DNA of 64,000 nucleotides from Mytilus galloprovincialis (taxonomy: Eukaryota; Mollusca; Bivalvia; Mytilida; Mytilidae): positions 92,351,795-92,415,794 of the forward strand of contig NC_134843.1 in NCBI RefSeq assembly GCF_965363235.1, given 5' to 3'. Positions within the stretch are counted from its first letter, which is position 1, and each line of letters begins with the position of its first letter. Both the position numbers and the translations under genes were made by a program. Below, in pieces: positions 11,429 to 23,489 of this stretch. The notes under the pieces are model-generated. The model was not told the DNA's origin and searched no databases. It worked only from the letters and a program-made list of their open reading frames with translations.

Positions 11429-11958
11429 GTTAATAAGAATTTGTTTACTCAAGTGAACAATCATTTAATGGTGGCAGCTATTTTTGAATTTATGGGTTAA
11501 GCTATGTTCATGAAATCATTTAATATTTTAATATAAATATTTTAAACTGAATACCGTCATAACTTTTATATATCTTTAATATAAAAAAATTAAAAGAAAT
11601 ACAATATTTTATTTTATATATACATTTATAAGAAAAGGATATCGATAAAAACAAGACAATCAGAAAGATGATTTTTCTTTTAGTCAAATTCCTAGAAAGG
11701 TTTGTAATAATACCAAAAAGTGAATACATGTATATCAAATATACACTGTATAAACAAATAAATAAGTTTTACACTGCATTCATAATTTTTAAGACTTAAG
11801 ATAACCAAATAAGTGTTTTTTAAATGTTATAGGTTCATCTTAAACATAGCATAGGTCAAATGAAAAGATGTGATAAGGAAATGTGTTTGAGTGAAATTTT
11901 TTGTTGGTTTTCAGATGCTTTTAATGCTGTCTTGTAATCATTATCAAGAAAAGTAAAA
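11429..11958. promoter_or_regulatory. Divergent promoter region, copy A
   Basis: The start codons of NUDT19-A (minus) and PEPD-A (plus) are 530 bp apart, and the arrangement is repeated in copy B (540 bp). Blocks near both start codons are conserved between copies while the centre drifts. No clear TATA box or CpG island is visible. Bidirectional promoter function is inferred from the layout. Confidence 0.55.
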
Positions 11959-12140
11959 TGGCAGCTTCTCGAGCTCAGTAAGAAAATAAATTTGATTTTA
12001 CTGAAATAATAATCATTCCTTTAGCGTATTTATCCTAAGAAAAAATTACCCAAGTGTAAATTCTTCACAATAGTCAATACAATTTACTAGGGAATTTTAT
12101 ATATATCATTCATGACCCATGTAACGTGATGGGGTATCAG

Positions 12141-12677
12141 GTCGTTCCGTCCCCAAACCGATCCGGCCCAAAGTCAATCCGTCCCGAGTCGATCCGTTCC
12201 AAGTCGATCCGTCCCACGTCGATCCGGCCCTATAATAAAATGCGGGAAAATAAAAAAAAGTTAGAAAATAAAAAGTTAACGATTTTGATTTTGAGTAGAT
12301 TGGATTTTTTTTTTAATTATTTTTATTGATTTTTGTACTGTTATTGGGGACCTTGTCCCCATATTAACTTTGGAGGATTTGGTGACATATTTTAATCAGT
12401 ATAAATGGAATTTGCAAAAAGTATCGATGATTAAAGAAAATATTCAAATAAATGTCTCATCTTATGAAAATTAAATATTCAAATATTCGTCAAGCGCCAA
12501 CTATTTTACCGCCCACCTTTTATATTATTTTAAAATTCCCAAACAAATTATGAATTACAATTCATATATGTCTTTTTGTTTTTCATTCCTTATAAATATT
12601 TTTTATATTGGGGCCAGATCGATTTAAATATGGGGCCGGATCGATTTGGGACGGAACGACTTGGGACGGATTGACTT
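12141..12677. mobile_element. Foldback element with terminal arrays of a 15-bp repeat
   Basis: The left end (12141-12230) holds six head-to-tail units close to AAGTCGATCCGTCCC. The right end (12610-12677) holds about four units in the opposite orientation. The middle is AT-rich and non-coding. The element lies in intron 1 of PEPD-A; the much shorter intron 1 of copy B has nothing like it. The open frame across the left array is just the repeat read as SIRP-type peptides. Confidence 0.7.
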
Positions 12678-12912
12678 GAAATCATGTGAGGGTACCCAAA
12701 TTGCACCAATTTTGACAGGTTTTCCAACTACGTTTTTTATGATCTAGACAAAAGTGTCAATTCTGTGTTTATTTTGTAGACTTATCCTTATTTACTATAT
12801 AGTTACACCAATATAATTTTGAATCCATGCTAAATCAAAGAAAATGGACTTGAACCGACCTCCAAACGATCCATGATTCTGAAATGAGAAGTACCAAAAT
12901 TACATCCCTATA

Positions 12913-13072
12913 GTAATTTTTGGGGCCCTTTATAGCTTGCTGTTCGGTGTGAGCCAAGGCTCCATGTTGAAGACCGTACCTTGACCTATAATGGTTTACT
13001 TTTACAAATTGTGACTTGAATGGAGAGATGTCTCATTGGCACTCATACCACATCCCACATCTTTTTTTATCT
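12913..13072 (+). repeat. SINE-like interspersed repeat, copy 1
   Basis: It contains the family core TTGCTGTTCGGTGTGAGCCA and ends near TCTCATTGGCACTCATACCA. Four copies in this orientation occur in the window (also 16205, 49893 and 56585). The family is spread widely, but I cannot assign a head or tRNA-derived promoter. Confidence 0.75.
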
Positions 13073-13220
13073 ATTTCCTGCTTGGTTTGTTGCTCGTGCT
13101 GTGTGGATGCAGTAGAATGTGTCCCCGTGTTTGTTATATTTTTCAATTATGGGTTGTTTGCCTTTGAGAAAGCTTTCACATGTTTATTATATCTTTGTTC
13201 TTAATTGTTAATTATATATT

Positions 13221-14820
13221 ATGGTGTTTGGATGTATAAATACTCATCCGCGCCTGCTATTTTTATTATTGCCCCCTGCTATGGTTTTACTAAGATTTCT
13301 TACAATCGTTGTTTTTGCCCTGTGTTTATTATATGTCTGCTTTGTAATACTTAAGTCTTCACGTCGGGCCTTTTATAACAGTTTTTGTTCTTTTACTGCT
13401 TTGCCTCAGTATCATTTCTTATTCCGTAATTGTGATCCTTATTCAATGTTACAACCTCCGGTCTTTTTTATTTTTCCTATACCCCTATATGAATTATCAT
13501 GATTTTACGTAATGAAAAGAAATATAACCAAACTTCTAGGAAATCCACGTGCTTAAACAAACGTATTTGTAATGCCTCTACAGTCAGATTGTTTAACAAA
13601 AATTCACGTGGATATCAACAAATTTTCCCGTGCAATGCCAAGTTTGATATATCAACGTTTAGATAAGCATAATCACAATCTAAAATTTATAAAATTCCAA
13701 CCACTTGAAACCGTTCAGAAACAACCAGGAGAATCACACAAGCAATTTGAAAAATCCCGTGAAGTTCGCGAATTATTTTTGATAAAAAGACTTCAAACAG
13801 CTTATCCTCTCGGTCTCAATGACAAAATATTAGGACAGGGGAACATAACTAAAACTTCTATTGGTGTCATTAATATTGTCGATAAACGACTTAGAAATAA
13901 TAGGTCTCATGGTAAACGCATAAACCGTAATCAACATATTAAACATCGTATAAATTATACACTTGCTGATCTGTTATCTATAATAAAAAATAATGGCAGA
14001 CATCAAGTATTATGCAAACTGGGTCAGATACCAATAAGTAAATTAAATATATGCAATTTTTCTGGAGTGTGATAAAATTTCCTTTTTTAGCCTATTGTAT
14101 GAATACACCCGTATTATTACAGCATTTTGTCATCACAGGCTGTTTCCTAGTATCGATAAACCTGAAAATCATAAACGGCATTTTCTTAAATTAAAATATA
14201 TAAATAGAGGTATTGATTTTATCAACTTATCTAGTATATTCGATGACTCTACCATCCAAAGCCAAATACCTCCATATTTTGATAGAATAGAACCGTCTAT
14301 GATTTCGTATTCTTATATAAAAAAAAACAGCAGAAGTTTGATTTTTAATTATACGTCAGTTACATTAGACGTCAATATAGAAAATAATGTTCCTTCCACT
14401 TGAGACTGTGAAACATCTATTTTTAGATATGTTCCCTATGGTCATGTTATTACAGTAAACCTCAACATGCATCGTCGAAGACCGTGAGGTCAAGACTTTT
14501 CTTAAGAACGGACCTAAATTTCGTCCTCCATCTATAATAGATTGGAAAGAGTGTCGTCAGGTCATTAAAGACGCTCTGTCTGCCTACTGTAAAAATTGGT
14601 GTAAACTTAAAAAATCTCTAGACAGTTATTTCAATAAATTTATGAATACTGTTGATATTCGTATATCTCATTTTGAAAACAATTCTGAAATTAATAATAG
14701 GGTCCATGATATTCCCATTTCTAGAATAAAAAATAAACTCCAAGTTACAAATCAACTCAGAGGAATGCATAAAACTAATAAGTATCATTCATTCGTTAAC
14801 CTCAATAAGACACTTGAGCC
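13221..14820 (+). pseudogene. Broken retroelement-like coding region with an RTAYPLGLND-type motif
   Basis: Frames 13572-14072, 14095-14403 and 14500-14820 read as one protein family in order, broken by stops and frameshifts. The first has RLQTAYPLGLND followed by a basic KRLRNNRSHGKR stretch, which resembles the end of GIY-YIG-type domains in Penelope-like and related elements of molluscs and cnidarians. The next has KRHFLKLKYINRGIDFINL, and the last has GPKFRPPSIIDWKECRQ, which I recall as preceding the RT domain. No RT core (xxDD) is present. A hydrophobic frame at 13221-13502 may be its upstream part. The family assignment is from memory and is only moderately secure. Confidence 0.5.
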
Positions 14821-16204
14821 ATAACAGTGATTTAATAGCAGTGAGTATTGTAGAAGTGTGCCATCTGTTTTCAATTAACCTCAGTCTGGACAGGTCACAG
14901 GAAGAAGCTGCTATCTCCACAAAGATTGAGGACAGAGGCATTAGAACATATTTTTAAATACATATATCTGCAATTACTATCACTTTTATTAAACATTTCA
15001 TAATTAAACAAATTAATAATTTATTTTCCTTTTTTTTTTCAATATATCTCATATTCAAAATTAAGACATATGCAAGAAGTCATAAGAAAAACATTTTAAA
15101 CAACTCCTCAAACAACTTCATATATTGAAATGCAACACAATTTGAATTTGGAATAAACAGGAAGATGTACGTGTCTTCTTTCTTGAACAAAATGAGAATT
15201 TTACATTGGATGTAAAGCAAATGTTTGGAAGTAGTTCTTTTCACTTTAAATAGAGAAGATGGATCCTTCTGACTGGCATCAATGACTATTTAGGAAGATT
15301 GCATGTATTTTGAATTGCATATTCTGGTAAGTACAATAAATTGAATTCCACCATTTTGGTGATATTATCTGATATGCTCTGTTTGTTCAACATATTAATA
15401 AAATAATTATAGTATTATAAGTATCTTAATTTTTATTTTTGAAGAGTAAAAAGAATAAAAAACCTACAATAAATATTTATTCATGCAAACATTTTCATCT
15501 TGTCTGTTTTGTCCTGAGGTTTTGTCACAGTCACTTCCTATTTTGAATTGTTATTCCAAATACAATATTAAGGAATGGTTATTATTTTGAGTTGGTTTGA
15601 TTTTTTTTTTTTTTTTTTATTTCTACAGTGTAAGTGATTTTCCAAGCTATGACTTTATTTTATTCTTATGCTCTTTACAGTTATTTATGCTGAATACAAA
15701 ATTATAATCACACATTTTTAGGAGTAAGCATTTAGCATTTCTTGGTTTTGCCATTAAGACAGTTGAAAAAAGAAAAAGAAATAAGCAGTATATATGCATA
15801 ATGCCATCTTTTTTATTTGTAATTTCAGATTATAACAAGGGATGCATGATGCAAATTAAATCAGAAGAAATTAACCATCTGAAGAAAAGCTGAGAAGTGG
15901 TAGATCCAGATGGAGGGTTGTAGGGGTTGGAACACCCCCCTTTTTTGTGGATCATCTGTTAAAAGACAAAACGGACTTTTCCAAATCCAGCTGGATTTTT
16001 TTTTGTTAAGTCCGGTTGAACTTTATAGAGGCCATATTTTTGCCAGAAATGCCAGCTGGATTTTTTTCAGACATATTTTTATGAAAGTCCACCTGGACTT
16101 ATTGATGTTTTTCCTCATTTTTGTTGAGTCTGCGATTAACAGCAAAAGTAGGCGAGACACTGGGTTCCGTGGAACCCTTACGAATTTTTTATATAGATTA
16201 GACA

Positions 16205-16390
16205 TTTGGTTTTCCCGTTTGAATGGTTTTACACTAGTCATTTTGGGGGCCCTAGATAGCTTGCTGTTCGGTATGAGCCAAGGCTCCGTGTTGAAGACCG
16301 TACTTTGACCTATAATGGTTCACTTTTACAAATTGTGACTTGGATGGAGAGTTGTCTCATTGGCACTCATACCACATCTTCTTATATCCA
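16205..16390 (+). repeat. SINE-like interspersed repeat, copy 2
   Basis: Same family as 12913, but extending further upstream: it starts near TTGGTTTTCCCGTTTGAATG, as does the copy at 56585, which suggests that this is close to the true 5' limit. Confidence 0.75.
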
Positions 16391-16807
16391 TTAAATTCAC
16401 ATCCTCAAAAAAAAACGAATAACAAATGTTTTGTTCTATTTCTTCAAATGTTAAGAACAATTTGACATTAGTCCATGCTTAATATTCATTTTTTTAGAAA
16501 TAGATGCTTGTAACATATTTTATTTGCTCATTTTTAAAAGATGACTTTCTGTGAACGTCGCATGGCGACGTTTCCGTAAATTTTACTTTTTCAGTGAATG
16601 GTTCATCTGTTGATATATACTGTGAACGTTTTGTGTATATTTAAATATATTTACCTATGTTGGAAGATGTGTATAATGTCAAATCATAAAATTACAAAAT
16701 TGTTTAGTCTCAAAGGAAACTTGTAAGATTTCCGCAGCTATTTTTGTTGAATATGTGCAATGTGGGTACTCGGTGCAATTTGGGTACTGTGACGTTATAT
16801 ATGCATG

Positions 16808-16857
16808 TAGTCCAAACAATTATGACGTCTTGCAAGACGTCATAATTATTTGGGCTA
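16808..16857. repeat. 50-bp near-perfect palindrome
   Basis: Two 25-base arms meet without a spacer and differ at two positions. The arms match the ends of the MITE at 29743-29886 (core ATTATGACGTCTTG), so this looks like a collapsed copy holding only the termini. Confidence 0.7.
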
Positions 16858-18025
16858 ATATGCATGATGAAAAGTTAACAAAATATGGAGATGGTTTCCC
16901 TGAGGGGAATCTAAGAAAGGTATGAAAAAATGGGGCTTTGGTCTTTAGTCGGAGGGGGGTAAAATTAAAACGATTGTTTTTACTGTGGATAAAGATTTTT
17001 GTTTTTTGTATGATAAAAAACATAAGAAAAGTTTTGTTCCGGACAAAGTATTTTGTACTTTAAGACTCTAAAACCAAAACCGTGCCTTGAAAAAAAAATG
17101 CTGTTTTTACACCTTAAACATTTCCAACTGGACTGGGTTTTTTTTCTATAGAAAATGAAAGTCTTAAATTATCTATTACCTGAGTCTATAAATACTTTTT
17201 TTCCTGTATATACTTCTCATTTCAGACCAGCATTCTGCAGAGGTCCACATACACTCACTGTTCCAGCAGAGTTATTTCAAGAGAACAGACAAAGGTTGTG
17301 TGAAAGGTTAAAGGGTAAAGTTCAGAGTGGTGCCATTGTATTGTTGCAGGGTGGAGAGTCACAGACTAGATATTGTTCTGACCATGAACCTTTATTTAGA
17401 CAGGTAACAGTATACTGTAACTGAAAATCCCTGTTTACACTAGGATAGGAAGTAAACACACACATGACATACTGTACATCAAGTCATTTTTACGAAAATA
17501 AATGAATCTACAGTAATAGGAATATCATCTTAATAGCATATTCAGTTATGTGCATGAGAAAGTAAGCTTGGAATAAAAAATTCTTAATTGAAATTTGTTA
17601 CTTCATATTAATTTCAGGAGTCACATATGTATTATACTGATTACATGTTCGTATTATTTTAATTATATCTGTGAAAAAAAAAGTATTTAGAGAAATAATA
17701 GTATGTGTTATTTTCTTTAGAAATAACACTTGACATCTTCAACTGTGCCTATTGAAAATGACACACCCATTATGATTAATATTTAAGTGTTACCATGATA
17801 CATAGACTTATAGACTTATAATTTCTTAAAGCAGAAGGTGAAAAATGTCACCTTTTTTTTGTGAGTGGTACAATTATATAAATGTTATATGTTCTAGAAA
17901 TCCTATTTCCAATGGGCTTTTGGAGTGGAATAACCAGATTTTTATGGTGCCATTGAGGTAGATACAGGAAACACAATATTGTTTCCTCCCAAAGTTCCAG
18001 ATGACTATGCTGTCTGGATGGGAAA

Positions 18026-19076
18026 GTAAGATATTTACAAAAGAGAACTTATTGAATAATGTTCTTCAATGAAATGTCAATACCAACTAAGGCTTCATGA
18101 CATTACTTGTGTGTGAAAAAATAAAAAATAGGCTTCTTGTATGAACATTTAACTAAATTTAAAATAGAGCTGATGTGATGCTTAGAATATTTTCTTGCCT
18201 GGAGTAGATTAACATAAAGAAAATCTTCCATGTGAAGATCTTTTTGAACAAAGATCGTTCTATATATACAATTTCTTAGTCATTTTTGTGTCAGCCTAGA
18301 TTTTGCATTATTTCTCCATTTTGCTCAATTTATTTTAACTCTAAAATAGAACATTTAAATCTGCAAATTAGAGGCATCATGAAAAACATTTAAGTTCTTG
18401 TCCAATATAGTCCTGCTTTAGAGGATATACTTTTATAATCCAAATTAAGTCTGTTCAAAGAGTAATCTATGATGACTTTTTTATTGTCCTTTTATGATCT
18501 TTTATAATTTTCTATTTCTTGATGATGAAAAATTTAACCCTTGACCTAACTACATCCATTATCAGTTAGATTGATCAATATATTTTCAAACTTTGGTTTT
18601 ATCTGTTATCTCTTTATCATATAAATGTTTCTGCTCAAGTTTCATAACATTCGATGAAGGTATGACAAAGTTGAGAATAATCAGTAAAAAATAGAAATAA
18701 GAAAGAAAAAAATCCAAGTTTTATCAGTACAGTACGGAAATTTAAGCAAAAAAGTATTTTCAAAATATCGATTTGCACACGGTCTTTTGATTATTTAGAA
18801 ACTTTGATTTAGTTTTGTAAAATCCCATGATTGTTAGTCAAATGTTGATCACTGCTGACGACAGAATGTAGGAACATTTTGTCTGGCTTCCACAACTTTC
18901 AATGTGGGCAAGCCAGAAATCAGACTATGAAAAACATCAGCATGAATTGAAAATGATGACTAACTATTAATGATAATCAGGTTATTTTTGGATGGATGTA
19001 TATAAAAACAAATGAAACAATGTATAAATTAAAGTAGATGTTGTTTGAAGTTTTTAAAGAAAACGAAATAAGTGTA
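18026..19076 (+). other. PEPD-A intron 3, left part
   Basis: No gene. Its ends align with PEPD-B intron 3 (55216-55856), up to about 19070, where the inverted-repeat element starts. The alignment defines the host/insert border. Confidence 0.65.
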
Positions 19077-19311
19077 CACAGGTAAAATAGCTACGGACGT
19101 TTTACGTCCGTAAAAAATCCGTAAAACGTCCGTATTATACGGCACGTCTACGGACGAATAGTACCACGGACGTAAAACGTCCGTTGCTTCCCATCCGTAA
19201 AACGTCCGTAAAACGTCTGTAATACGGATATTTAGTACCACGTCCGTATTACGGACGTTTAGTACCACGGACGTAATACGGATGTTTAATACCACGGACG
19301 TATAACGTCTA
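19077..19311 (+). repeat. Left subterminal array of ACGTCCGTAATACGG motifs
   Basis: It contains about a dozen close variants of CCGTAATACGG or CCGTAAAACGT separated by short spacers such as TTTAGTACCACGG. Each core is itself palindromic. The minus-strand open frame across it is the repeat translated and not a gene. Confidence 0.8.
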
Positions 19312-19325
19312 TAATAATTATGCAT

Positions 19326-21082
19326 TATAATATATATATATTATAGTATATAACACACTTATTGTAGTATATATAACACACTTATTATAATAATAATAGT
19401 GTATAGTATAGTTTGATTTTTATGTAACAGTTGCATTGTATTGCTGAAACTTTTGATGGAACTGTCAATGATAAAATGCTATACTTTTTTTTAAGGTGAT
19501 GATACTTTTTATTTGCATTTCCTTATATCATGTATATAGTCTCCTAGTGTTCTATCTAAAAAAAATATTCTGATGCAATACACATACAAGGATTTTGTCA
19601 AAGAACTTTCTGTCATACAGTGACTTGTTGTTTAACAAGTTGAATATTGATGATATCTTTTTAAACATTTTACATGATATTTCAAGAGTAAATCAACAAT
19701 AATCAGAAGTATTTCAGTGGTGGTCTTTGGTTCATATTTTGCTTTCATGTATTAACTTGATAAAATAAGGCTCTTAGTTTTCTCTATTTGTCATGTCCAA
19801 ACCCTTTCACAACACACTATATAGTTCATTTTTTTCATTGTTGGAGGACATATGGATACCTATAATAGCTCACTATCACATCATGTGAACTCTGGTGGAT
19901 ATTTTTCTCATTGGCAATTCAACCAAATGTCCTTACTTTTATAAGTCCTTTTTATTATATATCAAGAGTAATTGATCTCAAGAGTATAAATTGAGAATAC
20001 TGTAATGTTTCCTTTTTACAGTTTTGAATGTATCCTTTTTCTTCAAACTTTCTTAGAACAAACATAATCTTCAATCTTCTTCAAAGTTCAAAATTTTATT
20101 TCCAAGGATTTATATGCACATTATAATTTCTCTACTTTCCAAGTCTATGAATGTCAAAATAAATGTCTTCTTTGTAAATTTAAACGTTCTATTTTTTGTA
20201 AAATTCCCAAGTTTGTGAGGTAGTCTTCTGTGTCCTGTATTCATGGTATTGGTTATTCTTCACCATGTTCACTGTGATGGTAACTGAAATAAAATATTCA
20301 TAAAGAATATAAATCTAACTTCCATGAATTACATAAGCTAATTGTTATATGTTTGCAAATTCATTCTGTTAATGCAAAATCATTAACTGGTCGTTTTTTT
20401 TTTGCTTATTTGAATGTCCAGTGGCAAATATTTTATGTTTTCTAAATAACAACGTTAACTTATCAAAACATAATATTGGCCAGTCTGACTAGGTAAGTTT
20501 GTAATGTAAATGCTATGATAGTCTGAATTTCTGACATCTCAAGTGTGTGTGTATGGAGCAGAAGGAGGCGAGCAGAGTAAGGCTTAATGCATGCATTGAA
20601 TCAGAAAGTGAGAAAAATAAGCAACACTGTACATGTACAATTAAACTTGAAACAGTTTTAGGTAGATAACATAAAATTATTTAAATTAACTGCAATTCTA
20701 CAGATGAACTTACTTTGATATCAGGTCTGTTTTGCAGGGCATTCACACCTACATGACATACATGTTCACCAGTAATATCAATCCTTGCCAATAATGTCCT
20801 TTCCTTTCATTTGGTAACAAGCTAAAATTGTATATATATATATAAATTAATCAAGAAGTCCAGACAAAAACTATATGTAGTATGAACCGATGCTCACTAA
20901 TTTATACCTTTCCTATATACTTTTACTTTTAAGTAAATTGAAACAAAATGTAAGCTAACAACAGAAAGAAGATCAAGTTTAAGCTTATAAAAAAATCCTA
21001 TATACATGTATGTGCAGATTTTAATAAAAGAACAACCTTTCAATGTACCTTGGCAATTGATAAACTTCAATTGAATCATAAT
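19326..21082. other. Interior of the large element, no gene seen
   Basis: AT-rich. It includes TA-rich tandem stretches near 19330-19410 (two copies of ATAACACACTTATT) and a degenerate SINE-like tail at about 19840-19930. Nothing coding is recognised. Confidence 0.5.
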
Positions 21083-21600
21083 TTCCTGTCAATATGCACA
21101 TCTACATAGTATGTCCTTATTATCATGATTATCTACTAAGTTTCATGAAATTCTGTTGTGTGGTTTCAGAGGAGTTGCAATGACAAACTGTTGAAGTAGT
21201 AATAAAGCAAATAAGTTCAAAGGGGCATAACTCCTAGAAAAAAAATGAATTGTAATTTCCTGTTGATATGCACATCTACATAGTATGTCCTTATTATCTA
21301 CAAAGTTTCACGAAATTCTGTTGTGTGGATTCAGGAGAGTTGCAATAACAAACTGTTGAAGTAGTACATTAAACTTAAAGCAAATATGTTCAAAGGGGCT
21401 TAACTCCTAAAAAAAAAAATTGAATCTTAATTTCCTGTCGATATGCACATCTACATTGTATGTCCTTATTATCTAAAAAGATTTCATGAAATTCTGTTGT
21501 GTGGTTTGAGAACAGTTGTGATGACAAGAAACAGGACTTGACGTCAGACAGACAGGTCAAAAACATTATACCCCCAAAACTTCGTTGAGTGGGACATAAA
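21083..21600 (-). mobile_element. Pearl/Helitron-like element with a core of about 174-bp tandem repeats
   Basis: Three units start at 21083, 21257 and 21432. The block ends with CAGACAGACAGGTCAAAAAC and GGGACATAAAA, which on the minus strand is the usual beginning of this bivalve repeat class (a CATAAT-type head, a GTCTGTCTG run, then a tandem core). Family assignment rests on architecture. Confidence 0.6.
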
Positions 21601-22135
21601 AATGCTGAATATCATGAAACATTGTTAAATTGTTCATATTTTTTTGTTGTAAGCTCCCATTTGATTTTTATAAATTTAAGTTTGTCAGTTTCTGAGTTAT
21701 AAGATTTTCTTCATACATGTCATAAGAAAAGGGGTGACTTTCAAGTTTTTGGAAATACATGTATCCTTAAAATTTCGTTAAACTTTGATGACCGATTTAT
21801 AGCTATTAAGAAAACCTCCTTTTAGTTTTCTTTTTATAAATTTCTGATATACATGTGACATTGAGAAATTATTGTTTGTTTGCTGTCTGACAACAGATTA
21901 ACCAATTATTGCGCAACAGCCCAGTGTATTGCACAACAGCAAGAAATCTTTAATTGAATATACATGTAGATTCAATTCTTGAATTCATATAAACTGCTAC
22001 TTTTGCATAGGTAATGTTTCTGTATTTAAAATCTGTAGTACTGGACATTTACTTTTGATATTTAGTATCATAACTTTCTTTACTTAAAAATTATTGTAAC
22101 ATTTAGGTACGGTACATGTATAAGTCGTTCCCAAA

Positions 22136-22850
22136 CCTAATTACAAACATTAATGTGTAAACTATGTAAAAGTTTCAGTCAATGAACCATGATGAGGGGG
22201 TGGGGCTATATAATCTCCATGGAAACAATACTTGCAAATGCCAATAAATTTGCATACCAAATATTATTGACTAAACATAAGCAGTTTATCTTAAACTGAT
22301 CTAATCACAAACTAATACATGTAAACTAAGATAAGTTTCAAAGTCATTAGACTGTGACTGAGGGGGCGAGGCCAAATATTCTCCATGGAAATGAGATGTG
22401 CCAATGCTTATACAACTGAATACCAATTAACATTGCCCAACCACTAATGGTTCCCCTTGAACTGACCTAATCACAAACTAATACATGATAACTTAGAAAA
22501 AATTTCAAAGTCAATAGACCATGACTAAGGGGGCGGAGCCAAATTATCTCCATGGAAATGAGATATACCAATGCTTATACAACTGCATACCAAATATCAT
22601 TGACTTACCACTTGTGGTTCCCCATAAACTGACCTAATCACAAACTAATACATGTATGAGCAAAAGTTTCGAAGTCAATAGACCATGACTGAGAAGGCAG
22701 GGCCAAATAATCTCCATGGAAATGAGATGTGCCAATGCTTATACAACTGCATACCAAATATGATTATCCTATCACATGTGATTCACCATAAACTAGACCT
22801 AATCACAAACTAATACATTGTTGATGCCGTCGCCTCCGAAGCTACAGTAC
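22136..22850 (-). mobile_element. Second pearl-like element with a core of about 166-bp tandem repeats
   Basis: Unit starts at about 22137, 22300, 22467, 22634 and 22799, each with CTAATCACAAACTAATACAT. The right end, GATGCCGTCGCCTCCGAAGC, is the mirror of the GC-rich head seen in this class. There is no sequence similarity to the units at 21083, so it is a different family with the same build. Confidence 0.6.
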
Positions 22851-23050
22851 TACATATTTTTTGGTTCAGAAATAGTACATAGATGCAAAAGTAGCTGTGT
22901 AACCAATTTCAAGTTCTTTGACTACATTTATTCAGAAACATATAATATGTCAAATATTTATTTACAATCCAAATTAGGACCTGTATCAAGGAGTAAGAAA
23001 CTTGTCAACATTTAAGTGAAGCACTAATTATAAGAATTTTTGCATACATG

Positions 23051-23180
23051 TAGCAATATAATATTTCCTACAGAAAGTAACCAAAAGTTAGTGTGCAATA
23101 AATTCTATTATTGCATAGCAATATAATATTTCCCACAGAAAATAACTAAAAGTTAGCGTGCAATAAATTCTATTATCATA
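23051..23180. repeat. Tandem duplication, 65-bp unit
   Basis: Two adjacent units (23051-23115 and 23116-23180) share TAGCAATATAATATTTCC, then AAAAGTTAG and GTGCAATAAATTCTATTAT. No coding potential. Confidence 0.75.
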
Positions 23181-23489
23181 TACTTAGACTTAATAACATA
23201 TGATTTTTACCGTATGATAATAGCATTAAATTAAAGTATTTTCTATATTTTTCGAATTGGTGCTTAGCGGGCTGATATGAAAAGTTTATCACATGCTTCG
23301 ATTGTTATCACATGCCTTTCCGTAACGTTATCACATGGCATTCTGGTGATACTCAGCAAATTCCGGAAAATACACCTTAATGCTACGTTTTCAGTGAAAA
23401 ACATTACAAAGTAGTGTACAAAACAATTATATGAATACTGGAAAGTATATTGTGTAAAATAATTAAATTAAATTAAAAAAAAATATTAA

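Larger units (their letters stand above)
14825..17225 (+). other. Rest of PEPD-A intron 1
   Basis: No gene seen. It contains poly-T tracts, a partial GGGTTGGAACCCCCC-type repeat (about 15915-15950), a SINE-like copy (16205-16390) and a short hairpin (16808-16857). Intron 1 is 5.2 kb here against 0.9 kb in copy B, and the excess is inserted repeats. Confidence 0.6.

Noticed and set aside
12126-12329. Plus-strand frame with SIRP repeats
   Set aside because: Translation of the 15-bp terminal array of a foldback element.
19029-19325. 98-codon minus-strand frame with repeating VVLNIR-type peptides
   Set aside because: It is the ACGTCCGTAATACGG array read in one frame; no splice or start context and no conservation.
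21083-22850. Tandem units considered as a satellite or CRISPR
   Set aside because: Head and tail sequences and dispersed relatives fit a mobile element with a tandem core.
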